Positions 23,136 to 33,560 of a stretch of DNA of 64,000 nt are shown here, piece after piece. Below the pieces are notes generated by a model that did not search any database, was not told the DNA's origin, and saw nothing but the letters and a program-made list of their open reading frames with translations. Source of the stretch: Limnanthes douglasii subsp. nivea (lineage: Eukaryota > Streptophyta > Magnoliopsida > Brassicales > Limnanthaceae). Location: positions 6,718,345 through 6,782,344 of the forward strand of contig JAUPFV010000005.1 of NCBI GenBank assembly GCA_036936605.1. Reading direction: 5' to 3'. Both the position numbers and the translations under genes were made by a program. How positions within the stretch are numbered: the first letter of the stretch is position 1; the number at the start of each line of letters is the position of its first letter.

Positions 23136-23863
23136 TATCAAAGCTTTTTTATAAAGATTTTATGAAGAAATTTAAATACTAGAAATTCATGATTTTTTTT
23201 GAAAAAAATATAGGGACTACGAGTTTGTGGAAAGTTATAGAAGTCTCATAGATATTTTATGATTTTATATAACGTTTCTTGTAATTTTGATCATTCTTGT
23301 AACTAGTGGAAGCTTCCAAAAGGAGATGATCCTTGAAATATTTCTAGAATCATCCATTTTATGTTTTGAACATGAACTAGTTCATTGACTATCTATTTTT
23401 GTGATATCTATTCCATCGACTAAAAAAGTTTGGATTTAGTCCATTGACTATACCTTTTTGGTGGCATGTAGTCCATTGACTAAAAATGTTTGAATTTAGT
23501 CTATTGACTATCCATTTTGAATAAAGTTAAGTCAAAAGACCAACTTTATTGAAAATAAATAGTTAGGGGACTACATGTCACAAAAATGAATAGTTAATAG
23601 ACTAAATCCAGACTTGTTTTAGTCGATGGACTATATGTGATGAAATTGGATAGTCAAGGGACTAATTCATGTTCAAAGCCATGAAACCTATATAAGTAGG
23701 AGAGCTTCATTCTCCTCATCCATCAAAGCATTGTGCCATTCTCTTTTTAGAAATACAATCCATTTTCTATCTCTAGAATCTCCAAGTCTCCAACCCCTTT
23801 GTTATGTTAGGCTTACTTGAAGAGTTGAAGAGCCCCATTGTCTTATTAAAATATCTCGTGACA
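23136..23863 (+). repeat. Chromovirus C2 5' LTR, with MITE inside
   Basis: Follows the shared flank GAGCGG and ends CTCGTGACA before the primer site TTTGGTATCAGAGCATG. The first part is diverged. It contains MITE1 (23365-23677) and the CCTATATAAGTAGGAGAGC promoter-like stretch near 23690. Confidence 0.75.
23365..23677. mobile_element. MITE1 inside C2 LTR
   Basis: 313 bp with terminal inverted repeats TTTGAACATGAACTAGT / ACTAATTCATGTTCAAA, extended inward by imperfect complementarity (TTGACTATCCA / TGGATAGTCAA). The interior repeats a unit around TAGTCCATTGACTAAAAATG, in both orientations. Non-coding. The C3 3' LTR (63332-63792) lacks it. Confidence 0.82.
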
Positions 23864-24379
23864 TTTGGTATCAGAGCATGTTGGAGACTCAGAGATGGCT
23901 GACTTAAATAACAAAATCACCACTAAGAAATGTGCTGATGGCCAAAGCAAGAAGAGGCAAAGTCCAAGGATACACAATCAAGCCTCGAGACAAGAAGTTA
24001 TCATGCCAAAGGCGGGGGAGGAAGATACGCTAGGGACAAGCAAACATCAATAAAATATTTTCCAATGAAAGACAAAGCTCCCGAGCATAAAGGTGAAGGT
24101 AAGTTCTCCTACTATGGCTTCTTATATGAAGGAAATTATAGAATCCATGATATCCCGAATAAGGGAAAATTTAGTTTGTTGGTGGAGGAAGTTGAATCCA
24201 AAGAGGAATGCGAATCCACGGTGAGCTCGCCTCAAGTACTAAGAAGCGTACGAGCTAAAGCGGAGAAATCTAAAAACAAAGATAATACTCTTATGTTTGT
24301 TGATGTCAACGTAAATGGGAAGACGTCCCACGCCTTAGTGGACACGTGAGCCACCCATAACTTCGTAGAAAAAAATTGA

Positions 24380-25529
24380 TGACGCAACGGAAATAGAAGA
24401 AGAAAGAACGATAGATGAAACCCTAATCCAAGGGTAACATGATGAAACCCTAATACAAGGGTAACAAAGACCGAAATTTTCAAAGATAAAAAAAATATTA
24501 TTCCAAAACCTTAAAATAACTTAAGGCATATGAAGATTTATATAAAAGCGACTCAAAATCCTAAATTAGAATATAAAGAAATAAAATAAATGTATTAAAA
24601 TGAGATAAAATCAAATCTTAATACAATTAGATTTGATAAGATATTTGAATAAAATAAAATAAAATAAAAAGTTTTTTGTTTGGGCTTCTGGGCTACATCC
24701 TCCTCTTTTGGTTGACAAAAATTCGTTCTCGAATTCACAGCACCATCACCATCAACAACCAAAATTATTTATTTTATTTTTCCAATTGTTACATTGGAAA
24801 TTATAATTGTTGACTTTGTCGGTATAAGATAAATTCTTCTTGAGTGTTCCTTATTCGAAGTCACAAAGCCATCCAGTTGATGTTTTTTTGGTTTCGAAAG
24901 CCTTTACATAGCCTGGAAACACCAACCCATGTCCAGTTGATGCAAAAAACTGGGTTTGAAAACCTCTTCATAAACTGAGAAAGCATCTCGATAAACAAGT
25001 TTTACCTTGATCCGACGATTGGTGGCCAATTTAAACTCCTCCAGTAACCGGTCAATACGATCGTCATCGAAACACATGGTGTGTCCCCTCATACCAAACG
25101 ACCTTCGAGATCTTCATGACCATAGATGTTGTTCTCTTCTTTAGACCTTGAATCATATGAAATCATAATTTAGAAACATGTTTGCCCCATAGCAAGAACT
25201 GAGGCTCTGATACCAAACTGATGCAGTAGAATTTTGAAAAAAAACAACGATAAATGAAACCCTAATTCAAGGGTAACATGATAAAACCCTAATCCAAGGG
25301 TAACAAAGTCATAAATTTTTTGGGATACAAAATATATTATTCTAAAAACTTAAAATAACTTAAGGCGTATGAGGCTTTATATAAAAGTTGCTTAAAATCC
25401 TAATTTTGAAAACAACTCAATAAAATAAATGTATTAAAATAAGATAAAACCAAATCTTAGTACAATTCAATTTGATAAGATATTTGAATAAAATAAAATA
25501 TTTTTTTTTGTTTGTGCTTATAGGCTACA
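24380..25529 (-). mobile_element. TRIM-like short LTR retrotransposon
   Basis: Two direct repeats, 24380-24697 (318 bp) and 25219-25529 (311 bp), enclose only about 520 bp. Read on the minus strand the LTR starts TGTAGCC and ends near GCATCA, followed by primer site TTTGGTATCAGAGCCTC (25202-25218, initiator Met type); the purine tract CCAAAAGAGGAGGA (24698-24711) precedes the 3' LTR. It lies in an A-rich spot of C2 that in C3 reads GAAAAAGAGGAAG (about 49076-49088); the target duplication is not clear. This is a typical terminal-repeat retrotransposon in miniature. Confidence 0.8.
24904..25092 (-). CDS. Small hypothetical ORF inside the TRIM
   Basis: 62 codons, minus strand, starting MRGHTMCFDDDRIDRLLEEF. 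It is the only open frame in the internal part and lies in the sense direction of the element. No family recognised; it could be a gag-like remnant or a captured host fragment, or chance. Confidence 0.25.
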   Translation of the reverse strand: MRGHTMCFDDDRIDRLLEEFKLATNRRIKVKLVYRDAFSVYEEVFKPSFLHQLDMGWCFQAM

Positions 25530-26227
25530 TAAAAGAAGAAGTGTTGCAGCTACGTATGAATATCACCAAATGAAGGGGGTACTATGAAAGCGGTAAAGTC
25601 GGATTCAAAGACATTAGAATGTATGAAACATGGTATGGAAATGTGTCTCGACAAATGGTCGAAAACGATAAACTCCTCGGTGATCCCATTGGATGATTTT
25701 GACATAGTGTTGGGGTTGAAATTCATGTGCAAGCAACAAACGATTCCCATGCCACCTTTTGACTCCATGTGCATACTCGGGGATGAATCAGCCCATCTTG
25801 TCACGATGACTAAGGAAACGAAAAGGACAACAGTATTATCCGTGATACAAATTTCCATAAGGTTCAAAAAGAGCGAGGTCAGCTTCCTAGAAATCATGAA
25901 AGAGGAAGGACCAATGATCCAAATAAAAAAAGTTTGAAAAGAAAGAAAGAAGGTTCTCGAAGAGTTTAAGGGTATGATGACAAATGAGCTGCCCAAGAAG
26001 TCACCACTGTGAAGGGAGATTGATCATGCAATTGAGCTAGAGGATAGCACTAAGTCTCTCGCGAAAGTACCCAACCGAATGTCCCCACCAGAATTGACCA
26101 AATCGAAGAAATAACTAAAAGATTTGTTGGACGCAGGTTAAATATAACCGTAAAAGGTACCCTATGGAGCATTGATGTTGTTTCAAAAGAAAGAAAGATG
26201 GATCGATAAGGTCATGCATCGACTACG

Positions 26228-26650
26228 GGTGTTGTCATGCAAGCGGTATCTGCTTAACTGCTATCTCTTTTGTGGCTGTTTAAGTGGTTTGGTTTACATG
26301 TACTGAGAGGTAGCGTATGCTGATTTCGTGTTATCTGATTAGTAATCGTTGTTATCATACATATTGATTAAGTATATTGATACTCTGAGTAAAATAAACA
26401 ATGAAGTTAGGGTTCCATGTTTTCTCTCGCATATGTAAACTCGTTAGTTAATCTCGTTAGTTAATTTGCTTAGTTATATTCATTCACCCATACTTTATTA
26501 CTCGTTCAAGCATTAGTCTAATAATCATACGTTGTTGCATAAGTGAATTCTTGTCATATACACCTGGTCTTCGTGGGAACGAACTTACTTACTTATTACT
26601 TGCTACTATTTGACTACGTATACTTGCGTGAGAAAAGGACTAACACGACT
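26228..26650. other. Unassigned fragment, probably from another LTR element
   Basis: AT-rich stretch between the broken end of C2 and the copia LTR. It contains a CTTCGTGGGAACGAACTTAC / ACTTGCGTGAG combination of the kind seen in leaders or LTR ends of plant retroelements, but I cannot find its partner in this window. No gene. Confidence 0.35.
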
Positions 26651-27055
26651 GTATTTCTGATTAGAGTTTATAGTGATGAATAACTTCAACCGAGCCCCTT
26701 ATTAATAGACTTTACAATGTGAAGCCCAACATCGTAAAGCCCATCCTTTATTACTTCCTTGTGTCCGCGACCATAACCCGATAAATTGATAATTCAATTT
26801 ATATCCCTGATTTATTAATTCAGGCTTAAGTGTTGAGATTTGGGCCATCTTCATCATAGTGCCCAAATTCAACCCGGTTACCACAATTGAGCCCATAACG
26901 CCTTTTTACCCATAGGCCTAATTTAGTTAATTAAATATTTAACTCGAATACTTTTAATTTGGACTTCCTTAAGACATTAATCGAATATGTTTATTTAGCA
27001 CGTTGGTCCAAATTATTGTTAGTCTATAAATATATTAAATAATTATATTCCAACA
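26651..27055 (-). repeat. Copia 3' LTR, truncated
   Basis: About 405 bp aligned with the last part (plus-strand coordinates) of 30507-31177; both contain TTTACAATGTGAAGCCCAACAT and end TTCCAACA. The distal part (R/U5) corresponding to 30507-30770 is missing. Confidence 0.8.
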
Positions 27056-27522
27056 ATCTCCCACTTGGACCGTGATATGCTACTTAGGATTACATATTCA
27101 ACTTTAATGGGATCCCTATATTCATTGTCAATGGGCAAACGGTACAACCCCGTACATGACTGATAACAATAAATGACTAAAGACCTCTTTCTCGTAATGT
27201 GAACAATAGGATGCAACAGTAATCACATTACCATTATCAATCAATTAGTTTGGCCAATTATGGAGTGTGGCCTAAGAGTAATATGGCTTGTAATCGTACA
27301 TATCTACTCTTAAATGGTTCATACCTTTGGAGATCCAATACAGTACAGATATCAATAAATATTTCCAAGAATATATATTGCAATAAACTTTAATGTGCAC
27401 AATACTGCAAAATTAACATTAGATCCTATTACAAACTCTCCCACTGAAATTAACAATCCTCTAAATCAACTACACCCATACTAATGGTGTGTCCCTGGAA
27501 AACCTTAGGAAAAACTGCCTTT
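27056..27522 (-). other. Copia 3' non-coding region
   Basis: Between purine tract and the foreign LTR scrap. No RT or RNase H motif seen in any frame; probably the element's 3' untranslated part. Confidence 0.4.
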
Positions 27523-27595
27523 GAAACATTAAAAATCCTTGAAACATCACAGAACTCTAGAGAAAATTACCCTCAGTCGAAAATAGACCACACCA
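27523..27595 (+). repeat. Scrap of a T0-type LTR inside copia integrase
   Basis: About 73 bp ending TCGAAAATAGACCACACCA, matching the complement of the T0 LTR end at 2424-2500 (CCTTGAAACATCACAGAA also shared). It abuts copia integrase exactly after the codons for DRGGEY. Confidence 0.75.
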
Positions 27596-27915
27596 GTATT
27601 CACCACCACGGTCATATCTAACGGTCTTAATGTTGTTACCAAGTTGTTTCTCAACCTCGGTCTTAAAAGTTATGAACTTGTCCAATGCCTCAGACTTTTC
27701 ATGAAGAAGATAGAGGTAACCAAAACGAGATTAGTCGTCAACGAATGATATAAAGTACCGCTGCCCGTTCCATGATTCCTGTGAAAACGGTCCACAGATG
27801 TCGGTATGTATCAACTCTAGGACTTCTTTCGCTCTTTATGCTCCTAATATTTTAACTTTAGTTTGTTTCCCTTTGATACCCTCGACACATATACCGAAGT
27901 CAAGTAATCAAGGGG
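27596..27915 (-). pseudogene. Copia integrase, 5' part
   Basis: Minus strand: CVEGIKGKQ, LIHTDICGPFS (first catalytic Asp), YFISFVDD, FGYLYLLHEKSEAL, KTVRYDRGGEY (second catalytic Asp). Two stops interrupt it. The DDE Glu would lie past the break at 27595 and is absent. Confidence 0.82.
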
Positions 27916-27918
27916 GCC

Positions 27919-28494
27919 TCATAAACCTTCAGTAACAAGCTTGTCCATCCTAACTTTGGATATGTGACCTAATCGCTTGTGCCACAGTTTAGAAGATTTT
28001 TCAGATTTAGTAATGTTGTTTGGTGTATGTTGTGTATTCATAGAAATATTATGATTATTAATAGTATTCAACAAATAAAAATTATCTTCTTTAATCAAAT
28101 TTCTATTTCCAACAACCATATTATTTAGAGAGAGTGTAAAACAATTGTTTCCCATCAGACAAGAGTAACCATGCAAGTCTAAAACTGGAAAAGAAATTAA
28201 GTTCCTTCGAAAAGTGGGAACATACATTACATCCTCTAAAATTAATATATGTCTAGTGGAAAGTTTTAAAGAAAAATAAAAAATAGCTAAAACATCACAC
28301 GAGCTCCCGTTTGCCGTGAAAATGGATCTTTCATCATCACTTAGCATCCTGCTCTTTGACGTACCCTGGAAAGAAACACAAACATGAGTTGTTGCAGCCG
28401 AATCAACCCACCAAGTATTCCTTTTCACAGAAACTATATTACTTTCTGAAACAACCAAAGATGTGGGAGTACCTTTGCTTATCATGTAAGCCAA
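27919..28494 (-). CDS. Copia protease and pre-integrase domain
   Basis: 191-codon open frame. Protease active-site region reads WWVDSAATTHVC (copia consensus is DSGA; Gly to Ala here, which would likely inactivate it). The pre-integrase block ends LWHKRLGHISKVRMDKL with the integrase zinc-finger His pair. It joins upstream to the gag zinc knuckle (CFFCKEKGNLKKDC, about 28512-28553; the His is Asn). Confidence 0.85.
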   Translation of the reverse strand: MAYMISKGTPTSLVVSESNIVSVKRNTWWVDSAATTHVCVSFQGTSKSRMLSDDERSIFTANGSSCDVLAIFYFSLKLSTRHILILEDVMYVPTFRRNLISFPVLDLHGYSCLMGNNCFTLSLNNMVVGNRNLIKEDNFYLLNTINNHNISMNTQHTPNNITKSEKSSKLWHKRLGHISKVRMDKLVTEGL

Positions 28495-29300
28495 GCGTTT
28501 CTCACAATCCTTCTTCAGATTTCCTTTCTCTTTGCAGAAAAAACATCGACCTACAGTCGATTCCTCAGGCTTTTTCTTCTTTACCGGACCTTAACCTGGT
28601 CCTTTGCCATCTATTTTCCGCTTAGGTTCTGCCTTATTTGGTGATGTAATCACATTAGCCTCACGCGTTGTGCCTTTAAGTCTTTCTTCCTTCTGTGCTG
28701 TGTGGGAAATCAACTCATTGATATTCCACTTTTCTCGCATGCAGTTATAGGTGGACTGAAAATACTTAAACCGGTCTGGCAGCGAATGAAATGTGAATCC
28801 CACAATGCATTACTCAGGTAAGTCTAAACCGATTGCCTTTAACTTTTGGCCAATCATCGACATTTACCAGAATGTGCTCCCGGATTTTACCTTTGCCATT
28901 ATACGTTTTGGTAGCTAGCTTGTTGAGAAAATGCTGCATCTCTACCTTTTCATTTTTGGCAAAGGCATTCTCAATCTCCGTGAGAAAGACCAAAGCAGTG
29001 GTAGCACCTTTAGGGACAGTCCCACGCAATGCTACTGGTATCCCCTGTAAGAAGAGCGCCATGCATAACTTATTTGACCTTTCTCACTTTTCATCAGCCT
29101 TAGTTTCATACGGTGTACTTTCCGGACTAAGGGGAGATGGGTTGGGAGTTGACAATGCATAATCGTAATCATGTACAGATAAAAACAGCAACATTTCTTC
29201 CTTCCACAATTGGAAGTCCGAACAATCCAACGTCGATGGACGATTCCCCAACAAATTGTAACCAATGGATACTATAATAAGAACAAACAACACAAAGCAC
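28495..29300 (-). pseudogene. Copia gag remnant
   Basis: Minus strand pieces: 29084-29302 (SDFQLWKEEMLLFL, the usual gag start block), 28814-29062 (MALFLQGIPVALRG, EIENAFAKNEK) and 28591-28803 (FHSLPDRFKYFQSTYN), then the knuckle. Frame breaks between pieces. This is the UBN2-like gag typical of copia elements. Confidence 0.75.
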
Positions 29301-30506
29301 ATTTAACATATTGACATATATCTGAAAACATATGCATGAATATGACAAATACATGTAAAACATAAAATTCATTGATAATAGATATCGGAGGGAAAATCAT
29401 ACTAACATGCAATTTTATGAGTTTGAGAAGAAAAAAAATAGCATAATCATTATTTTAATTTTTTAAGTACCAATGAGACCTTCAGGAGGGTCGATGTCAT
29501 TTACTTAAAATTATAATCAACACAACAACTATTTTAGGTTATTTTCTCCCGTTCATAATTAATTTAAACCCAAACGTGAACCTTCCGGAAGACCGGTAAT
29601 ATTTGAATTTAAATTAATCCCTGAACCTTTCGCAACCTAGGATCGTTAAGAAAATTAATTTTAACCTTCTGGAGGGCCGATTAAATTAATTTCTTAGTTT
29701 CACCTACCGGTCTACGAAACCTTAGTCATGCATCGTCATTTAATCATTCACACACATACAATTTAACTCACAAACAACTATACAAAAAAACATGCCAAAC
29801 GCATCATATTTGTGAAATATCTTGCTTCAAATATTTTTAAATTAATAATACTATTAATTTTTTGAAAAAAAAACTAATTTCGATTTATTATTATTATTTA
29901 TTTAACTTAACAATAGCAGCCGCCTGCACGTGCAACAGGCTGCTGCAAATATTAAGCCCCTGCTGCAAATATGCAGCAGGTTGTCTACTGTAATTTACAG
30001 CAGTGCTGCAGGTCCTAGGCGGGTCCACGCTGTATTCATCATGTTTTTATTATCGTTTGGGTATGTTTGTTGTCCTTATTCTTGGGCAGGTTACGGTGTT
30101 CATCGTCGGACAGCCTTCGATCAGCGTTAACATCAAGGGTTAAGCTGTCGATGAGCCACTGTCCCAATAGTTTTGATTTTATTCGTTATTTTAGGGTCGA
30201 TTTGATGCTAATTTTGGGAGAAAAATTCCAGACATCAATAAACCCTAATTTTATCTGGAAAAAAAATCCTCAAACTATCAAAATTACAATTTACTCATTA
30301 TAAAATATGTGTTTCAATACAAATAAATTACATAACATGCTTTTCATACAATCTCTTAATCCATGCCTTACCAATTCAATTCACAGATAATCCCAATGAC
30401 ATGGATTCTTTACGATTAAGAATAACATGCATCTTTATCTATCAATACATAATTCGATTATTCTACTGAATCCAAAAAAAAAGATTAACTTGGCTCTAAT
30501 ACCAAT
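29301..30506 (-). other. Copia leader region with degenerate repeats, and primer site
   Basis: Between primer site and gag. The minus strand has TTGGTATTAGAGCCAAG next to the LTR (about 30488-30504), one base from the initiator Met site. About 29470-29720 repeats a motif like ACCTTCCGGAGGGCCG with AT-rich spacers; 29915-30015 repeats CTGCTGCAAATATTAAGCC/ATGCAGCAGG. No gene supported. Confidence 0.6.
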
Positions 30507-31177
30507 TGTTATATATTATTCAATATCGCAGCAAATAATATATAACAAATCGTTGAAAAATAATTACCATTTGTAGATTCACTTAATGAATAAACCGAAA
30601 ACCAAGAACACTTACGGGTTTGCATGCTGCTCTCCATCTAGGATTCTCTTCTGTTCCTTTGTAATCTTCAGCGATTCCACGTTCCCCAGAGATCCCGTTT
30701 ATGAAATTGAGAAACCTGCAGTATAAAATTAGAGAAGAAGGAAAAGGTTTCCAGACACTAAAGGAAGCGGCCGTATTTATGATTAGAGTTTAGAGTGATG
30801 AATTACCTAAACCAAGCCCCTTATTTATAGACTTTACAATGTGAAGCCCAACATTGTAAAGCATATCCTTTATTACTTCTTTGTGTCCAGGACCATAACC
30901 CAATAAATTGATAATTCAATTTATATCCATGATTTATTAATTCAGGCTTAAGTGCTGAGATTTGGGACCTCTTCATCACAGTGCCCAAATTCAACCCGGT
31001 TACCACACTTGAGCCCATAACACCGTTTTACCCATAGGTCCAATTTAGTTAATTAAATAATTAACTCGACTACTTTTAATTTGGACTTCCTCAAGATAAT
31101 AATCGAATATGTTTATTTAGCATGTCGGTCCAAATTATTGTTAGTCTATAAATATATTAAATAAATATATTCCAACA
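30507..31177 (-). repeat. Copia 5' LTR
   Basis: 671 bp; minus strand TGTTGGAATATATTT to ATATATAACA, followed by the primer site. Short ORFs inside it and inside the 3' LTR are near-identical because they are the same LTR sequence, not genes. Confidence 0.85.
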
Positions 31178-31349
31178 CAAATATCACTCTTAACAAAAAG
31201 CTTTATCGGTTCGAGCCCGGTAATTTTCTACACATTTTCTTTGGTTAAAATTAATCACTTCTTATAAAGGGGAAATGATCCAAGTTTACGAAAGCAAAAA
31301 CTACTTGTAAAATATATGTTAAAATATAGTTGTTATAAAACTAGAGCGG
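31178..31349 (+). other. APX 3' flank, extra partial copy
   Basis: Matches 22962-23135 and 47745-47918, including GGTTCGAGCCCGGTAATTTT and the end TATAAAACTAGAGCGGA. No APX exon precedes it: the copia element ends directly at 31177. This reveals a unit whose APX gene has been lost. Confidence 0.7.
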
Positions 31350-32262
31350 ACGATAATAATCTATACGTCTAATTTTATCCGAGATGATATGTTAGTCCTC
31401 GAGGTTTTTTTTGTAAGAATTCAGAATATTTTAAAAAATTATGATTTTTTGAAAGAGAATAAAGAGACTAAAATATTCTAGAATATTTTACAATTTCTTA
31501 GAATATTACACGAGTTTGTGGAACGTTTTTGAAAACTTCATAAAAATCTGAAGATGCTATTCAGTCCGTTTCAGAATATTATTTCTTTAAGGTTTTTCAT
31601 CAATATTAAGGAAAACAATAATAATTTTGAAAGAACCAAAATAATAAAATTGATTAGTGGAGTTAATATATGTAATCAATGCTGCATTGGAAAATGAAAC
31701 GACATATATTATGAAACAAAAAGTTTCTTCTAGAAAAACTTATATTATGAAAAAGAGGGAGAATAAAACTTTCTTGTAATCTAGATCATTCTTGTAACTA
31801 GTGAAAGGTTCCAAAGATTGATAATTCTAGAATATTTTCCAAAATCATCCATATTACGCTTTGAACATGAACTAGTTCATTGACTATCCATTTTCGTGAC
31901 ATCTATTCCATCGACTAAAAAAAGTTTAGATTTAGTCTATTAACTATTCATTTTTATGACATATAGTCCATTGACTGAAAATGTATGGATTTAGTCTCTT
32001 GACTATCCATTTTGGATATAGTTAAGTCAAAATACTAATTTTTATTTAATATGAATAGTTAAGGGACTACATGTCACACAAATAAATAGTCAATGGACTA
32101 AATCCTGACTTTTTTTTAAGTCGAGGGACTATAAGTGACGAAATTGGATAGTCAAGAGACTAATTCATGTTCAAAGCCATGGAACCTATCTAAGTTGAAG
32201 AACTTCATTCTCCTCATCCATCAAAGCATTGAACCATTCTCTCTTTAGATAGACAATCCATT
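31350..32262 (+). repeat. Chromovirus LTR, extra partial copy, with MITE2
   Basis: Starts right after the same flank as C2 and C3 and contains the MITE in the same position. It stops at CAATCCATT (32262), about 120 bp short of the LTR end and primer site. No internal chromovirus sequence follows. Confidence 0.72.
31860..32175. mobile_element. MITE2 inside the partial chromovirus LTR
   Basis: 316 bp, same terminal inverted repeats (TTTGAACATGAACTAGT, ACTAATTCATGTTCAAA) and interior as MITE1. Confidence 0.82.
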
Positions 32263-32987
32263 CCCCGTTTTAACTCAAATCAAATTAACATGCACAATGA
32301 CGAGTTGTCCTAATGATGTCCCTGTTCCTATTCGAGGGCACTTATTAAACATCCTAGTGACTTGAAATTATGTCGTCAGTCAGTTCATCGTACTCTTTTC
32401 TTATTTACCATGTGTCAATCAATATTAACTACTCAATTTCCATGTATAGCCTCCCTCTCACCGTGCATGCAAGCTCTCCTCCCTCTTCAAGTTTGAAGGA
32501 TGATGTTCTTACTCAGGATTATGGGCGCAGGTTTGCGCTGGCTGAGGCTAAAACTTCATAGAGGCTGACCAAGATCCTCCACGTTTCCATCCTCTTATGA
32601 AAATATGCATCTTCACGACGATGATCCTTCTAAGACTGATTTTGGCACTTCCAATACCAAGTTGGATCGTTGAACGACCATTATTTCAGGTGAACCTTGT
32701 CTATTTCAGCCCGATTGTCTGGCTCTTGGACCGCATGATTGTGGTAACTTCCGAAGACCACGCTCTAATTCCTCCATCAACGCCTTTCACTCGATGACAT
32801 CCATCTCCTTAGGTACCCACATGATCCCTGACCTCGACATCTTCTCCCCAGTCGTTGTGAGCTTTGCTAGCGTTGATTATATTGAACATACAGATATTTT
32901 TCCTATGATATCGAGCCAAACATCAAAGTCTCTCAAAGTAACTGCTAGACCTAGTAAGATTTTAACCACGTTGTCTATGCATACATT
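32263..32987 (+). other. Unassigned stretch, then segment X edge
   Basis: Only the last part (about 32955-32987, AAGATTTTAACCACGTTGTC) matches X copy A (8207-8239). The preceding 690 bp have no counterpart in the window. Short frames exist at 32370-32561, 32597-32797 and 32794-33111 (the last runs into the T2 LTR), but none looks like a known family. Confidence 0.4.
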
Positions 32988-33357
32988 TGATGAGTTCAGA
33001 TTATCCAGTCACAGCCTATTGTGTTATTCAGACAAGGGAAATTCGGACATAAACATGCCACTGAACTATCCGGAGAGGACAAAAGTAAAGAAACACCTAA
33101 TTACTTCTTGACTAAGCAATGTGCTAATTAGCTTAATATGTTAATGGGTTCTTAAACTCGACCCGATTCCATAACTTGACTCGTAAGCCCATGGGTCCAT
33201 AATTAAGGGTATAAATGCTCCAACTACTTTCATTAATGAGAGTAATGAACATTTAATACAACCAAGCTTCTCAAATCTCTCACTATTTAATACCAAAACA
33301 TTTAATACTCAAAATAATGTTTACAAAATTACCCTCAGCCCAAAATAAACGTCACCA
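32988..33357 (+). repeat. T2 5' LTR
   Basis: 370 bp, TGATGAGTTCAG to GTCACCA. A TATA-like GGGTATAAATGC lies near 33210. Followed by primer-site sequence AATTGGCGACCACAATGGGA (33358-33377). Confidence 0.92.
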
Positions 33358-33560
33358 AATTGGCGACCACAATGGGAGGAGAAGGTGCATGAATCTTGCA
33401 TTCAAAACCAACAAAAAAACCTGTTCGGATGGATCCGAACGAACAAGAAATTCCACCACCAATGGTGGAGGTGGTTGGGAAAAAAATGAATACACCACCG
33501 ACGAGCGAGACTAGTTGAGAGCTGAAATAGAAACGTTGAGGGCTATTAAAAAAAGCAGAA

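Larger units (their letters stand above)
23864..26227 (+). pseudogene. Chromovirus C2 internal remnant, split by a TRIM
   Basis: Primer site, then the zinc-knuckle end of gag (MKDKAPEHKGEGKFSYYGF, 24065-24349; knuckle Cys lost) and protease start (NGKTSHALVDT, followed by a stop in place of Gly). It resumes after the TRIM at about 25545 with protease-to-RT linker (ORF 25584-25937) and a short RT start to 26227 (VMHRL). There the sequence breaks off; C1 and C3 continue into RT. The capsid part is missing, as in the other copies. Confidence 0.75.
26651..31177 (-). mobile_element. Decayed Ty1/copia element
   Basis: Minus-strand element: 5' LTR 30507-31177, primer site, long leader, gag, protease, the start of integrase, then a foreign LTR scrap (27523-27595), 3' non-coding DNA, purine tract (AAGTGGGAGA, complement next to 27056) and a truncated 3' LTR to about 26651. 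The catalytic Glu of integrase and all of reverse transcriptase and RNase H are missing, so it is dead. The LTR start TGTTGGAAT is typical of copia elements. Confidence 0.85.

Noticed and set aside
23365..23677. MITE considered as the normal U3 subrepeat region of the LTR
   Set aside because: The C3 3' LTR runs through this place without it, and its ends are inverted repeats.
26702..26896. Conserved 64-codon minus-strand frame, also at 30821-31018
   Set aside because: Both lie within the two LTRs of the copia element; similarity is LTR identity.
31350..32262. Considered as the 3' LTR of chromovirus C2
   Set aside because: It is preceded by the APX 3' flank, which lies outside the 5' LTR in C2 and C3, so it is a 5' LTR from a separate duplicated unit.
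32794..33111. 105-codon frame
   Set aside because: It runs from the orphan stretch across the T2 LTR border at 32988, so it cannot be an old gene.
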